In this document: positions 24,131 to 33,231 of the stretch, piece after piece
Layout: every line of letters starts with the position of its first letter
Position numbering within the stretch: position 1 is the first letter of the stretch
Assembly (NCBI RefSeq): GCF_014647135.1
Contig: NZ_BMOP01000030.1
Coordinates: forward strand, 1 to 45,017
Direction: 5' to 3'
From: Shewanella xiamenensis
GTDB taxonomy: Bacteria > Pseudomonadota > Gammaproteobacteria > Enterobacterales > Shewanellaceae
DNA: 45,017 nucleotides
Notes under the pieces: model-generated
Told to the model about the DNA's origin: nothing
The model's database searches: none
Seen by the model: only the letters and a program-made list of their open reading frames with translations
Program-made: the position numbers and the translations under genes

Positions 24131-27100
24131 ATGTTTAGACCTACACTGACCCCGCTTTATATCGCACTAATACTGAGCCTAAATCCCCTCATAGCTCACG
24201 CGGATGAAGCGCAAAAACCAAGCTGGGATGTAAACGCCCCCACTAATGCGCCGCTAGAAAAAGTCAAAATTGATGTTAGTGAAGGCACTTGGATGAACAT
24301 CAGTGTCAGTCCAGACGGCAAACATTTAGTATTCGATTTACTCGGTGATATTTATAAAATCCCAGTCACGGGTGGCGAAGCTAAACCATTAGCACAAGGC
24401 ATAGCCTGGCAAATGCAGCCAGTTTATAGCCCTGATGGTAAACACATCGCCTTTACCTCGGATGCGGATGGTGGTGACAATATTTGGATTATGGATGCCG
24501 ATGGCAGCAATCCACGCACCGTCACATCAGAAACTTTTCGCTTACTCAACAGCCCAGCGTGGAGCCCTGATTCGCAATATTTAGTGGGTCGTAAACATTT
24601 TACCGCCAGTCGTAGTTTAGGTGCCGGCGAAGTCTGGCTCTACCATGTAGCAGGTGGCGAAGGTGTAAAACTCACCGAACGCCCAAATGATGAGAAAGAC
24701 TTAGGTGAACCCGCCTATTCACCCGATGGTCGCTATATCTATTTCAGTCAAGATGACACCCCAGGAAAAACCTTCCATTATTCCAAAGACTCAGTAAACG
24801 GCATCTATAAAATCAAGCGTTACGATACTAAAACAGGTGATATCGAAATTCTGATCGAAGGGACTGGCGGAGCCATTCGCCCAACCCCAAGCCCTGATGG
24901 CACCAAACTGGCCTACATCAAGCGTGATGATTTCCAATCATCCTTATATTTGCTTGATTTGAAATCCGGTGAAACCACTAAACTGTTCGGTGATTTAGAC
25001 CGCGATATGCAAGAGACTTGGGCAATCCATGGTGTTTACCCGACGATGGCATGGACTCCAGACAACAAAGACATCTTCTTCTGGGCTAAGGGCAAAATTA
25101 ACCGCCTCAACGTTGCTAATAAAACGGTCACCGATATTCCATTTTCTGTAAAAACCCAATTAGACGTTCAGCCTTCAGTACGCTTTAAACAAGATATTGA
25201 TAAAGATGTATTCGATGTAAAAATGCTGCGAATGGCACAAGTTTCACCGGATGGCAGTAAGGTCGCCTTCGAAGCATTGGGTAAAATCTGGTTGAAGACA
25301 CTTCCCGATGGCAAGATGTCGCGCTTAACCGAGTTAGATAACAATATCGAAGAACTCTATCCCCAGTGGTCGCGTGATGGCAAAAATATTGTCTTCACAA
25401 CTTGGAATGACCAAGACCAAGGCACAGTACAAGTGATCAGCGCTAAAGGTGGCAAAGCGAAACAACTTACCACTGAGCCAGGAAAATACGTCGAGCCCAC
25501 CTTTTCTCCCGATGGCGAACTTGTGGTGTATCGTAAAACCCAAGGCGGCCATCTCACACCTCGAACTTGGTCGCAGGAACCAGGCCTGTACAAGGTCGAT
25601 TTAAAAACCAAACAAAATAAGAAAATCTCCGCAGAAGGCTATCAAGCACAATTCGGAGCCTCAGCCGATCGCATATTTTTTATGAATAGTGGTGAAGATG
25701 ACACACCGCAGCTTGCCTCTATTAACTTGGATGGGTTTGATAAGCGCGTTCACTACAGCAGTAAGCATGCAACCGAATTTAGAGTCTCACCCGACGGTAA
25801 ACAGCTCGCCTTTGCCGAGCGCTTTAAAGTTTGGGTGACGCCCTTTGCTAAACATGGTGAAACCGTTGAAATCGGCCCTAACGCCAGTAATCTTCCTGTC
25901 ACTCAGTTAAGTGTGCGAGCTGGCGAAAGTATCAGTTGGAATAGCAAGAGTAATCAACTCTATTGGACTCTTGGCCAAGAACTGTACCAAGCCGGTGTTG
26001 ATTCGCAGTATCTCAAAAAGGACGTGCAAGCTAAGCCAAGCATTATCAATTTAGGCTTTACTGAAAAAGCTGATGTTCCACGTGGAACAGTCGCCTTTGT
26101 CGGCGGTAAAGTGATCACCATGGAAAATGACCAAGTCATTGATAAGGGTGTAGTGATCGTCAAAGACAATCATATTGTTGCTGTTGGCGACGCTAACACG
26201 GCAATTCCAAAGGATGCACAAGTTATCGATATAAGCGGCAAATCCATTATGCCAGGTTTGTTTGACGCTCACGCCCATGGCGCCCAGGCCGATGATGAAA
26301 TCGTGCCCCAACAAAACTGGGCGCTCTACTCTGGATTATCCCTAGGCGTGACGACCATCCATGATCCATCGAACGATACCACTGAGATTTTTGCCGCCTC
26401 GGAACAGCAAAAAGCTGGTAATATCGTTGGCCCGCGGATGTTCTCCACTGGAACAATTCTCTACGGCGCAAATGCTCCCGGCTACACCTCGCATATCGAC
26501 TCACTCGATGATGCAAAATTCCATTTAGAGCGACTCAAAAAAGTTGGTGCCTTTAGCGTTAAGAGCTACAACCAACCGCGTCGTAATCAAAGACAACAGC
26601 TTATCGCCGCCGCTCGTGAACTCGAAATGATGGTCGTGCCAGAGGGTGGCAGCTTACTGCAACATAACCTGACCATGGTTGCCGATGGCCATACCACCGT
26701 AGAACACTCGTTACCCGTGGCAAATATTTATAACGATATTAAACAGTTCTGGAGCCAAACTAAGGTCGGTTACACTCCAACCTTGGTCGTCGCCTACGGC
26801 GGTATTTCGGGTGAAAACTATTGGTATGATAAGACAGATGTGTGGGCCCATCCGCGCCTGTCTATGTATGTGCCAAGCGATATTTTGCAGGCTCGCTCTA
26901 TGCGTCGTCCCCATGCACCAGACAGCCACTACAACCATTTTAACGTTGCTAAAGTGGCGAATGAGTTTAATAAATTAGGCATTCATCCAAATATTGGCGC
27001 CCACGGTCAACGTGAAGGTTTAGCCGCCCATTGGGAAATGTGGATGTTCGCCCAAGGTGGCATGAGCAATATGGATGTACTCAAAACTGCGACCATTAAC

Positions 27101-27319
27101 CCAGCCACCACCTTCGGCCTAGAGCATCAACTTGGCTCAATTAAAACCGGTAAGCTTGCAGACTTAATCGTTATCGATGGAGATCCATTAACGGATATTC
27201 GAGTCACAGATAAAGTTACTTATACCATGGTCAATGGTAAGTTGTTTGATGCTGAGTCGATGAACCAACTCAATGGTGACAAGCAACAGCGTAAACCTTT
27301 CTTCTTTGAGAAAATCTAA
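24131..27319 (+). CDS. Exported TolB-like beta-propeller / amidohydrolase fusion protein
   Basis: A 1062-residue protein with a signal peptide (cleavage predicted after AHA, residue 24). Residues about 45-630 hold repeated PD40/WD40-like blades of the TolB type, each with an SPDGK-like turn (for example VSPDGKHLVFD and YSPDGKHIAFTSD). Residues about 650-1050 form an amidohydrolase domain. It opens with GKVITMEND and has the metal-binding HAHG motif at 714-717, a probable carboxylated Lys in SVKSYNQ, His in TTVEHS and in GAHGQ, and a C-terminal GKLADLIVIDGDPL. The substrate is unknown; relatives are often annotated as Xaa-Pro or imidazolonepropionase-like dipeptidases. The Asp usually found late in the active site is not obvious. 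A parS-like site lies inside the gene at 26074-26089. Confidence 0.92.
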   Translation: MFRPTLTPLYIALILSLNPLIAHADEAQKPSWDVNAPTNAPLEKVKIDVSEGTWMNISVSPDGKHLVFDLLGDIYKIPVTGGEAKPLAQGIAWQMQPVYSPDGKHIAFTSDADGGDNIWIMDADGSNPRTVTSETFRLLNSPAWSPDSQYLVGRKHFTASRSLGAGEVWLYHVAGGEGVKLTERPNDEKDLGEPAYSPDGRYIYFSQDDTPGKTFHYSKDSVNGIYKIKRYDTKTGDIEILIEGTGGAIRPTPSPDGTKLAYIKRDDFQSSLYLLDLKSGETTKLFGDLDRDMQETWAIHGVYPTMAWTPDNKDIFFWAKGKINRLNVANKTVTDIPFSVKTQLDVQPSVRFKQDIDKDVFDVKMLRMAQVSPDGSKVAFEALGKIWLKTLPDGKMSRLTELDNNIEELYPQWSRDGKNIVFTTWNDQDQGTVQVISAKGGKAKQLTTEPGKYVEPTFSPDGELVVYRKTQGGHLTPRTWSQEPGLYKVDLKTKQNKKISAEGYQAQFGASADRIFFMNSGEDDTPQLASINLDGFDKRVHYSSKHATEFRVSPDGKQLAFAERFKVWVTPFAKHGETVEIGPNASNLPVTQLSVRAGESISWNSKSNQLYWTLGQELYQAGVDSQYLKKDVQAKPSIINLGFTEKADVPRGTVAFVGGKVITMENDQVIDKGVVIVKDNHIVAVGDANTAIPKDAQVIDISGKSIMPGLFDAHAHGAQADDEIVPQQNWALYSGLSLGVTTIHDPSNDTTEIFAASEQQKAGNIVGPRMFSTGTILYGANAPGYTSHIDSLDDAKFHLERLKKVGAFSVKSYNQPRRNQRQQLIAAARELEMMVVPEGGSLLQHNLTMVADGHTTVEHSLPVANIYNDIKQFWSQTKVGYTPTLVVAYGGISGENYWYDKTDVWAHPRLSMYVPSDILQARSMRRPHAPDSHYNHFNVAKVANEFNKLGIHPNIGAHGQREGLAAHWEMWMFAQGGMSNMDVLKTATINPATTFGLEHQLGSIKTGKLADLIVIDGDPLTDIRVTDKVTYTMVNGKLFDAESMNQLNGDKQQRKPFFFEKI
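26074..26089. other. parS-like ParB-binding site 2 (inside a gene)
   Basis: TGTTCCACGTGGAACA is a perfect 16-bp palindrome identical to the Pseudomonas-type parS core. It lies within the amidohydrolase gene, where it encodes part of the linker ADVPRGTVAF between the propeller and the enzyme domain. Confidence 0.88.
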
Positions 27320-27339
27320 TCTCAACAAGGTGAAATAAC

Positions 27340-27371
27340 AAAAGGCATGTTCCACGTGGAACATGCCTTTT
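27340..27371. terminator. 32-bp perfect palindrome containing parS-like site 3; likely bidirectional terminator
   Basis: The interval 27340-27371 is a perfect 16+16 palindrome. Its outer arms are AAAAGGCA and TGCCTTTT, and its core at 27348-27363 is TGTTCCACGTGGAACA, a perfect parS. It lies between the convergent amidohydrolase and tag genes, and the A/T-tract ends would let the RNA act as a terminator on both strands. The two roles of one sequence are inferred. Confidence 0.85.
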
Positions 27372-27409
27372 CTATTTCGCTGCCCATCAAAGCAAAATGA
27401 ATGAATTAA

Positions 27410-27985
27410 TTATTGATGATCACAACAAGCTTGATAAGAAATACAGTCAACAAGATGATCATTCACCATTCCCACCGCCTGCATAAAAGCATAACAAATC
27501 GTCGGACCAACAAAGTTAAAGCCAAGCTTTTTTAATGCCTTAGACATGGCCTCTGATTCAGGTGTTTGCGCAGGCACCTGCGACATGGAGGTAAATTGAT
27601 TCACCAATGGCTTGCCACCAACAAAGCTCCACAGAAATTCAGAAAAATCTTTGCCATCCGCAGTGTAGGCTAAGTATCCTTTTGCATTACGAATAATCGA
27701 ATGGATCTTAAGGCGATTACGCACAATTCCTGGGTTAGCCATCAACTCCTCCACTTTAGCGTCGTCGAAAGTGGCAATCACAGCCGGCTCAAAATCCGCA
27801 AAGGCTTGTTCGTAGTTTTGCTGCTTCTTTAAGATTGTAATCCAAGACAACCCCGCTTGTTGCCCATCTAAACAGAGCTTAGCAAACAACTCCTTCGAAT
27901 CATAAACTGGACGCCCCCACACCTTATCGTGGTACTCGCGATACAAGGGATCATCACTGACCCAATTACAGCGGATTTCTTCCAT
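27410..27985 (-). CDS. tag: DNA-3-methyladenine glycosylase I
   Basis: Excises 3-methyladenine from alkylated DNA. The 191-residue protein follows E. coli Tag closely: CNWVSDDPLYREYHDKVWG at the N-terminus with zinc ligands C6 and H19, the catalytic-pocket segment LDGQQAGLSWITILKK, NRLKIHSIIRNA (the helix-hairpin-helix region) and FNFVGPTICYAFMQAVGMVNDHLVDC with the remaining zinc ligands H and C. It diverges from glyQS and converges with the amidohydrolase gene. Confidence 0.96.
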   Translation of the reverse strand: MEEIRCNWVSDDPLYREYHDKVWGRPVYDSKELFAKLCLDGQQAGLSWITILKKQQNYEQAFADFEPAVIATFDDAKVEELMANPGIVRNRLKIHSIIRNAKGYLAYTADGKDFSEFLWSFVGGKPLVNQFTSMSQVPAQTPESEAMSKALKKLGFNFVGPTICYAFMQAVGMVNDHLVDCISYQACCDHQ

Positions 27986-28053
27986 GGCCTATCTACCTTA
28001 ACGTTTTAACGAAGAAGGTAAAAAATAACCTACATAAGCAGAGATCTACAAGG

Positions 28054-28059
28054 TATAAT
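28054..28059 (+). promoter_or_regulatory. Predicted -10 element of glyQS
   Basis: A perfect TATAAT lies 44 bp before the glyQ start. The -35 region 17 bp upstream (TACATA) matches poorly. Confidence 0.45.
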
Positions 28060-28103
28060 CGAAACCATTTTCTATTAAAGCTGACGGCAGTAGACAAGTA
28101 GAC

Positions 28104-29009
28104 ATGACGACGAAACACGACGTAAAAACATTTCAGGGTTTCATTCTAACCCTACAGGAATATTGGGCGCAGCAAGGCTGTGCAATCGTTCAACCTCTAG
28201 ATATGGAAGTCGGTGCGGGTACATTCCACCCACAAACTTTCCTACGCTCTTTAGGGCCTGAGCCAATGAGCAGTGCCTATGTGCAGCCATCGCGCCGCCC
28301 TACCGACGGCCGTTACGGTGAAAACCCAAACCGTCTGCAGCACTACTACCAATTCCAAGTCGTGTTAAAACCGTCACCGGATAATATCCAAGAACTCTAT
28401 TTAGGTTCTCTGCAAGCTCTTGGTATTGATACACAAATCCACGACATTCGCTTTGTGGAAGACAACTGGGAATCACCAACGCTAGGCGCTTGGGGTCTGG
28501 GTTGGGAAGTCTGGTTAAACGGCATGGAAGTGACTCAGTTTACTTACTTCCAACAAGTCGGCGGCTTAGAGTGTAGCCCTGTCACGGGTGAGATCACCTA
28601 CGGTTTAGAGCGTCTCGCCATGTATATCCAAGGTGTGGATAGCGTTTACGACCTAGTATGGACCGATGGCCCAATGGGTCGCATCACCTACGGCGATGTG
28701 TTCCACCAAAACGAAGTTGAGCAATCGACCTATAACTTTGAGCACGCAGACGTCGACTTTATGTTTGCCCTGTTCGATCAATGCGAAAAGATGTGTCAGC
28801 ACTTATTATCGCTTGAAAAACCATTACCTCTACCCGCCTATGAGCAAGTTATGAAAGCCTCGCATGCATTCAACCTGCTCGATGCACGCCACGCCATTTC
28901 AGTGACTGAACGTCAGCGTTATATCCTGCGCGTTCGTACAATGGCCAAAGCCGTTGCTGAATCCTATTATCAGGCACGCGAAGCGCTTGGCTTCCCAATG
29001 TGTAAGTAG
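28104..29009 (+). CDS. glyQ: Glycyl-tRNA synthetase alpha subunit
   Basis: The catalytic subunit of the heterotetrameric (alpha2beta2) bacterial glycyl-tRNA synthetase. It has 301 residues, with the class II motifs: [32 protein letters not shown] region at the N-terminus, motif 2 region [28 protein letters not shown], and the glycine-recognition segment [14 protein letters not shown]. Motif 3 is [13 protein letters not shown]. glyS follows 9 bp later and is co-transcribed. Confidence 0.98.
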
Positions 29010-29018
29010 AGGTAACAC

Positions 29019-31085
29019 ATGAATTTTGAAAACTTACTCATCGAGTTAGGCACTGAAGAACTGCCACCAAAGGCGCTGCGTAAACTGGCTGAGTCTTTCT
29101 TAGCGAACTTTACCGAAGAGTTAACCAAAGCTGATTTAGCTTTTAAATCAGCTGTTTGGTATGCAGCACCCCGTCGTTTAGCCATTAATGTGACTGAACT
29201 GGCTATTGCTCAAGCGGACAAAATCGTTGAAAAACGCGGCCCAGCTGTCAGCTCAGCTTTCGATGCCGAAGGTAAACCAACCAAAGCCGCAGAAGGTTGG
29301 GCACGTGGTAACGGTATCACTGTTGACCAAGCTGAGCGTTTGGTGACCGACAAAGGCGAATGGCTGGTTTATAACGCCAAAGTAGAAGGTGTTGAAACCA
29401 AGAGCTTAATTGCTGCTATGGCACAACGTGCGCTGGATAAGTTACCCATTCCTAAGCCAATGCGCTGGGGAAGCAGCAAGACACAATTCATTCGCCCAGT
29501 TCACACCGCCACTATGCTGTTAGGCAGTGAGTTAATCGAAGGTGAATTGCTCGGCATTAAATCGGCACGTAATGTTCGTGGTCACCGCTTTATGGGTACA
29601 GGCTTCGAGCTTGACCGTGCAGACAACTACCTGACACTGCTGAAAGAAAAAGGTAAAGTCATCGCCGACTACGAAAGCCGTAAAGCCTTAATCAAAGCCG
29701 ATGCCGAAAAAGCGGCCGCTAAGATTGGTGGCACCGCCGATATCGAAGACGACCTGCTGGAAGAAGTCACCTCTTTAGTTGAATGGCCAGTCGTATTAAC
29801 CGCAAGCTTTGAAGAGAAGTTCTTGAACGTGCCTTCAGAAGCCTTGGTTTATACGATGAAGGGCGATCAGAAATACTTCCCAGTATTCGATGATGCCGGT
29901 AAGTTACTGCCAAACTTTATCTTTGTCGCCAATATCGAATCAAAAGATCCAGCGCAAATCATTGCTGGTAATGAGAAAGTGGTTCGTCCACGCTTGGCCG
30001 ATGCCGAGTTTTTCTTTAATACCGATAAGAAGCACACGCTAGAATCACGTTTGCCAAGCCTTGAGACTGTGTTGTTCCAGCAACAGCTCGGCACCTTAAA
30101 AGACAAAGTGACTCGTATCTCTGCCCTAGCCGCCTTTATTGCCGAGCAAACTGGCGCTAACGCAGTTGATGCAGCGCGCGCTGGTTTATTGTCTAAAACA
30201 GACTTAATGACCAATATGGTGATGGAGTTTACCGATACGCAAGGCACTATGGGCATGCATTACGCCCGCCTAGACGGTGAAACTGAAGCCGTAGCCTTAG
30301 CCATGGAAGAGCAATACAAGCCAAAATTCTCTGGCGATACAGTTCCGACGGCAGCGGTATCTTGCGCAGTCGCTTTAGCGGATAAACTCGATACCTTAGT
30401 CGGTATCTTCGGTATTGGTCAGGCACCTAAGGGCGCAGCTGACCCATTTGCTCTACGCCGCGCCGCCATTGGTGTGCTACGCATTATCGTTGAGAACAAG
30501 TTGCCACTAGACTTAGTGACCCTAATTGCTAAGGCTCAGGAACTCCATGGAACCAACTTAAGCAACGCGAATGCAAGCGATGAAGTGCTTGAGTTCTTAA
30601 TGGCACGTTTCCGTGCTTGGTACCAAGATAAAGGTATCGATGTTGATGTGATCCTCGCCGTGTTAGCACGTCGCCCAACTCGCCCAGCTGACTTTGATAG
30701 CCGTATCAATGCGGTATCACACTTCAGAAGCTTAGAAGCTTCTAGCGCTCTGGCTGCGGCGAATAAGCGTGTGTCTAACATTCTGGCGAAAGTGGAAGGC
30801 GAATTACCTACAGCGATTAACTCGGCTCTGTTAGCCGAAGCCGCAGAACAAGCATTAGCCGCTAAGCTTGCCGAACTGCAGCCTCAACTCGCTCCACTGT
30901 TTGCAAATGCTGATTACCAACAGGCATTGACACTGCTGTCGAGCTTACGTGAAAGCGTTGACCAGTTCTTCGAAGACGTGATGGTTATGGCGGATGACGA
31001 AGCATTGAAAAACAACCGTTTAGCCCTGCTAAATAATCTACGTGAGCAATTCTTACATGTAGCGGATATTTCTCTACTCCAGTAA
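29019..31085 (+). CDS. glyS: Glycyl-tRNA synthetase beta subunit
   Basis: The tRNA-binding subunit of glycyl-tRNA synthetase. The 688-residue protein begins FENLLIELGTEELPPKAL, the family's conserved N-terminus. It has the MRWGSSKTQFIRPVH block, an HD-like domain region around 370-450 and a C-terminal anticodon-binding DALR-type domain. It is 9 bp downstream of glyQ with an AGAGGT ribosome-binding site. It ends at a very strong terminator. Confidence 0.98.
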   Translation: MNFENLLIELGTEELPPKALRKLAESFLANFTEELTKADLAFKSAVWYAAPRRLAINVTELAIAQADKIVEKRGPAVSSAFDAEGKPTKAAEGWARGNGITVDQAERLVTDKGEWLVYNAKVEGVETKSLIAAMAQRALDKLPIPKPMRWGSSKTQFIRPVHTATMLLGSELIEGELLGIKSARNVRGHRFMGTGFELDRADNYLTLLKEKGKVIADYESRKALIKADAEKAAAKIGGTADIEDDLLEEVTSLVEWPVVLTASFEEKFLNVPSEALVYTMKGDQKYFPVFDDAGKLLPNFIFVANIESKDPAQIIAGNEKVVRPRLADAEFFFNTDKKHTLESRLPSLETVLFQQQLGTLKDKVTRISALAAFIAEQTGANAVDAARAGLLSKTDLMTNMVMEFTDTQGTMGMHYARLDGETEAVALAMEEQYKPKFSGDTVPTAAVSCAVALADKLDTLVGIFGIGQAPKGAADPFALRRAAIGVLRIIVENKLPLDLVTLIAKAQELHGTNLSNANASDEVLEFLMARFRAWYQDKGIDVDVILAVLARRPTRPADFDSRINAVSHFRSLEASSALAAANKRVSNILAKVEGELPTAINSALLAEAAEQALAAKLAELQPQLAPLFANADYQQALTLLSSLRESVDQFFEDVMVMADDEALKNNRLALLNNLREQFLHVADISLLQ

Positions 31086-31100
31086 GTCACACGTTAGGTA

Positions 31101-31137
31101 CCAATAAAAAACGCGCTGATAGCGCGTTTTTTATTGG
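31101..31137. terminator. Bidirectional terminator after glyS
   Basis: The 17-nt arms at 31101-31117 and 31121-31137 are perfectly complementary around a GAT loop. They contain a CGCGCT core and A/T tracts on both sides, which suits the convergent glyS and HDOD genes. Confidence 0.95.
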
Positions 31138-31147
31138 CTGCAATTTA

Positions 31148-32191
31148 TTAAAATTGCTGGAGTTTTTCATGCAACGCCTCAAATTGAACTTGATCGAGTC
31201 CAACCAAGGCTAACAAGTTGCTCAGCATGTCAGCAGGCAATTTACCCGCTTGCTGCAGCATCGAAATCTCACTGATGATATTCGCGCGCCAAACCACTGC
31301 GGCAATCCCCTCATGCGGCCGGGTATGTACGTGGGCAAGTTTATCCAGTTCAGCTTCAAAAATACTGGGTAACTGCCAATATCTTGCTAATAACGCACTT
31401 AAGGTAAGTGATTTGGCCGTCATCACTTGTCGGAATAACCAAGAATTTGGCTGCTCACCAGGCTCTGCTTGCACAAAAGCATCAAGCAACATTTTGAAGA
31501 TGGCGAGCTTACCCACATCATGCAGTAATCCTAATAGGAATGCGGTATCCCTATCTTCTTCACTCAGCTCGCTAGTTAAAAAGGCCACCTGCATTGAATG
31601 ACGCCAAATCTCAGCGCCAAAACGCCGAAAATAAATGGGTTTAATATCTAGCATCTCACGCACTAGGCAGCTAGTCACAAAGCAACGTAACTGTTCACGG
31701 CCAAGTTGTACTAAAGCTTGCTGCAAGCTAGTCACTTCCCGCTCGCCACGCTTAAAGGCCGGTGAGTTACACAACTTAAGCACTTCGACACTCAGTAAGG
31801 GATCTTGCTCGATTAACGCCAACAAGTCTTTAGTATCAAACTGTGGATCAGCTAACTTACGGTCTAACTCCAATACCTTAGAGGGAAGCTTAAGCACCTT
31901 TTCTGCTATCACTTGTGGCGATGCTAAGGCGAGCTCTATTTCAGCCATTACTCGCCGTTCAAGGTTATTAGCAACGCCACCAGCATCTTTGGTTCTGGCG
32001 GGGAATAACAAACTATAAAACAGCGCCGCTAAGTCAATACTCATCGAAGTATCACATTGCTCTTCTACACGTTTTTTAGGTAACGCTGTCGTTATAGGTT
32101 TGCTGAGATCGGTCTGACTAAAGCTTTTAGGTCGCTCAAGTGTTGCTTGTTCACGGATATTAAAAATTTTGTTGAATATGGACTTAATCAA
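31148..32191 (-). CDS. HDOD-domain protein
   Basis: A 347-residue cytoplasmic protein with an HDOD domain (about 105-300), a relative of HD phosphohydrolases that usually lacks catalytic residues and acts in signalling. Visible blocks are SVEVLKLCNSPAF, SLQQALVQLGREQLR, and LLGLLHDVGKLAIF, where an HD pair is retained. The N-terminal 60-80 residues are low in conservation and Lys/Thr-rich. The partner or signal is unknown. It diverges from the glutathione transferase gene; their 290-bp intergenic region contains a parS-like site. Confidence 0.9.
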   Translation of the reverse strand: MIKSIFNKIFNIREQATLERPKSFSQTDLSKPITTALPKKRVEEQCDTSMSIDLAALFYSLLFPARTKDAGGVANNLERRVMAEIELALASPQVIAEKVLKLPSKVLELDRKLADPQFDTKDLLALIEQDPLLSVEVLKLCNSPAFKRGEREVTSLQQALVQLGREQLRCFVTSCLVREMLDIKPIYFRRFGAEIWRHSMQVAFLTSELSEEDRDTAFLLGLLHDVGKLAIFKMLLDAFVQAEPGEQPNSWLFRQVMTAKSLTLSALLARYWQLPSIFEAELDKLAHVHTRPHEGIAAVVWRANIISEISMLQQAGKLPADMLSNLLALVGLDQVQFEALHEKLQQF

Positions 32192-32338
32192 AATATTCCA
32201 ACCTATGAAAGCTGTGTTTACTGAGCCAGTATTACATTATCCGTCCATTGTAATTGATATGCTAGAGCAGCCACTATCAGTATTATGTGCAGCTTGAGTA
32301 TATGTTGCCAAACTTAAGATAAGGTTACCAAGTCGAAT

Positions 32339-32354
32339 TGTTTCACGTGAAACC
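32339..32354. other. parS-like ParB-binding site 4
   Basis: TGTTTCACGTGAAACC matches the parS consensus except for the last base; its inner 14 bp are a perfect palindrome. It lies in the intergenic region between the HDOD and glutathione transferase genes. The surrounding 32192-32482 sequence shows no other gene. Confidence 0.75.
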
Positions 32355-32482
32355 ATAGTCCAATTTAGCTTGATAGCGTGAGCAATTTTAATGGCTGAAA
32401 TGAGTATGCAACAACTTAACCGCTCGGTGAAAAACAAACATAATGTATAGTGATTAGCACGACTCAAAATTGGAAGGCGCTT

Positions 32483-33145
32483 ATGAAACTCTATATCGGC
32501 AATAAAAACTACTCTAGCTGGTCGCTCCGAGCTTGGTTAATGGCTGCGAAATCAGGCGTTAAGTTCGATGAAGTGCTATTACAACTCGATACCGATAGCT
32601 TCTACCAGCAACTCCAATCTATTTCACCAACGCTAAAAGTACCAACACTGGTCGATGGTGACATTACCGTTTGGGATTCACTGTCGATTTGTGAATATAT
32701 CAATGATTGTTATCTTTCAGGCGCTGCATGGCCACAAGAGCCAAAACAAAAAGCCAAAGCTCGTTCCCTCGCCTGTGAAATGCATTCAGGCTTTCATGCC
32801 CTGCGAAATGCCCTGCCTATGAATATCCGTGCCCGTCGATATGTCGAGCTTAACCCCGCGGTTCAGCAAGATATTGCTCGGATCGACAGCATTTGGTCTC
32901 AGCAAATGACTGAGTTTACCCCATCCAAAAATCAGGGCACTTGGTTATTTGGCCAGTGGTCAATCGCCGATATGATGTTTGCACCAGTGGTAATGCGCTT
33001 CTTTACCTATGAGATTGAAGTCTCGCAAGCGAGCCGAGCGTATATGGAATTTATTGTGAGCCAGCCAGAAATGCAGGCTTGGATAACTGCCGCAAAAGCG
33101 GAGACTGAAATTGTCAAAGCTGATGAGGCGGGTGTTGATAGGTAA
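32483..33145 (+). CDS. Glutathione S-transferase family protein
   Basis: A 220-residue protein with an N-terminal thioredoxin-like domain (1-80) beginning MKLYIGNKNYSSWSLRAWL and a helical C-terminal domain. The conserved cis-Pro is in LKVPTLVDGD and the glutathione-binding Ser/Asp pair region is VWDSLSICEYI. The catalytic Ser/Tyr is probably within NYSSWS. The physiological substrate is unknown. I chose the ATG at 32483 because this is where the fold begins; the frame is open upstream to 32450. It ends at a hairpin before the gyrB stop. Confidence 0.92.
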   Translation: MKLYIGNKNYSSWSLRAWLMAAKSGVKFDEVLLQLDTDSFYQQLQSISPTLKVPTLVDGDITVWDSLSICEYINDCYLSGAAWPQEPKQKAKARSLACEMHSGFHALRNALPMNIRARRYVELNPAVQQDIARIDSIWSQQMTEFTPSKNQGTWLFGQWSIADMMFAPVVMRFFTYEIEVSQASRAYMEFIVSQPEMQAWITAAKAETEIVKADEAGVDR

Positions 33146-33156
33146 TTTTTTGCAAA

Positions 33157-33188
33157 AGAAAAGGGAAAGCAAAGCTTTCCCTTCTTAT
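33157..33188. terminator. Bidirectional terminator between the GST gene and gyrB
   Basis: AAGGGAAAGC (33161-33170) and GCTTTCCCTT (33174-33183) form a perfect 10-bp stem with an AAA loop; A-rich and T-rich flanks lie on either side of this convergent junction. Confidence 0.85.
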
Positions 33189-33231
33189 CAATCACTTTAG
33201 TCTGTAAAAAACGATATTAAACGTTTAGATA

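Noticed and set aside
28020..28103. T-box or other riboswitch ahead of glyQS
   Set aside because: The leader is under 50 nt from the predicted promoter and shows no specifier or antiterminator structure.
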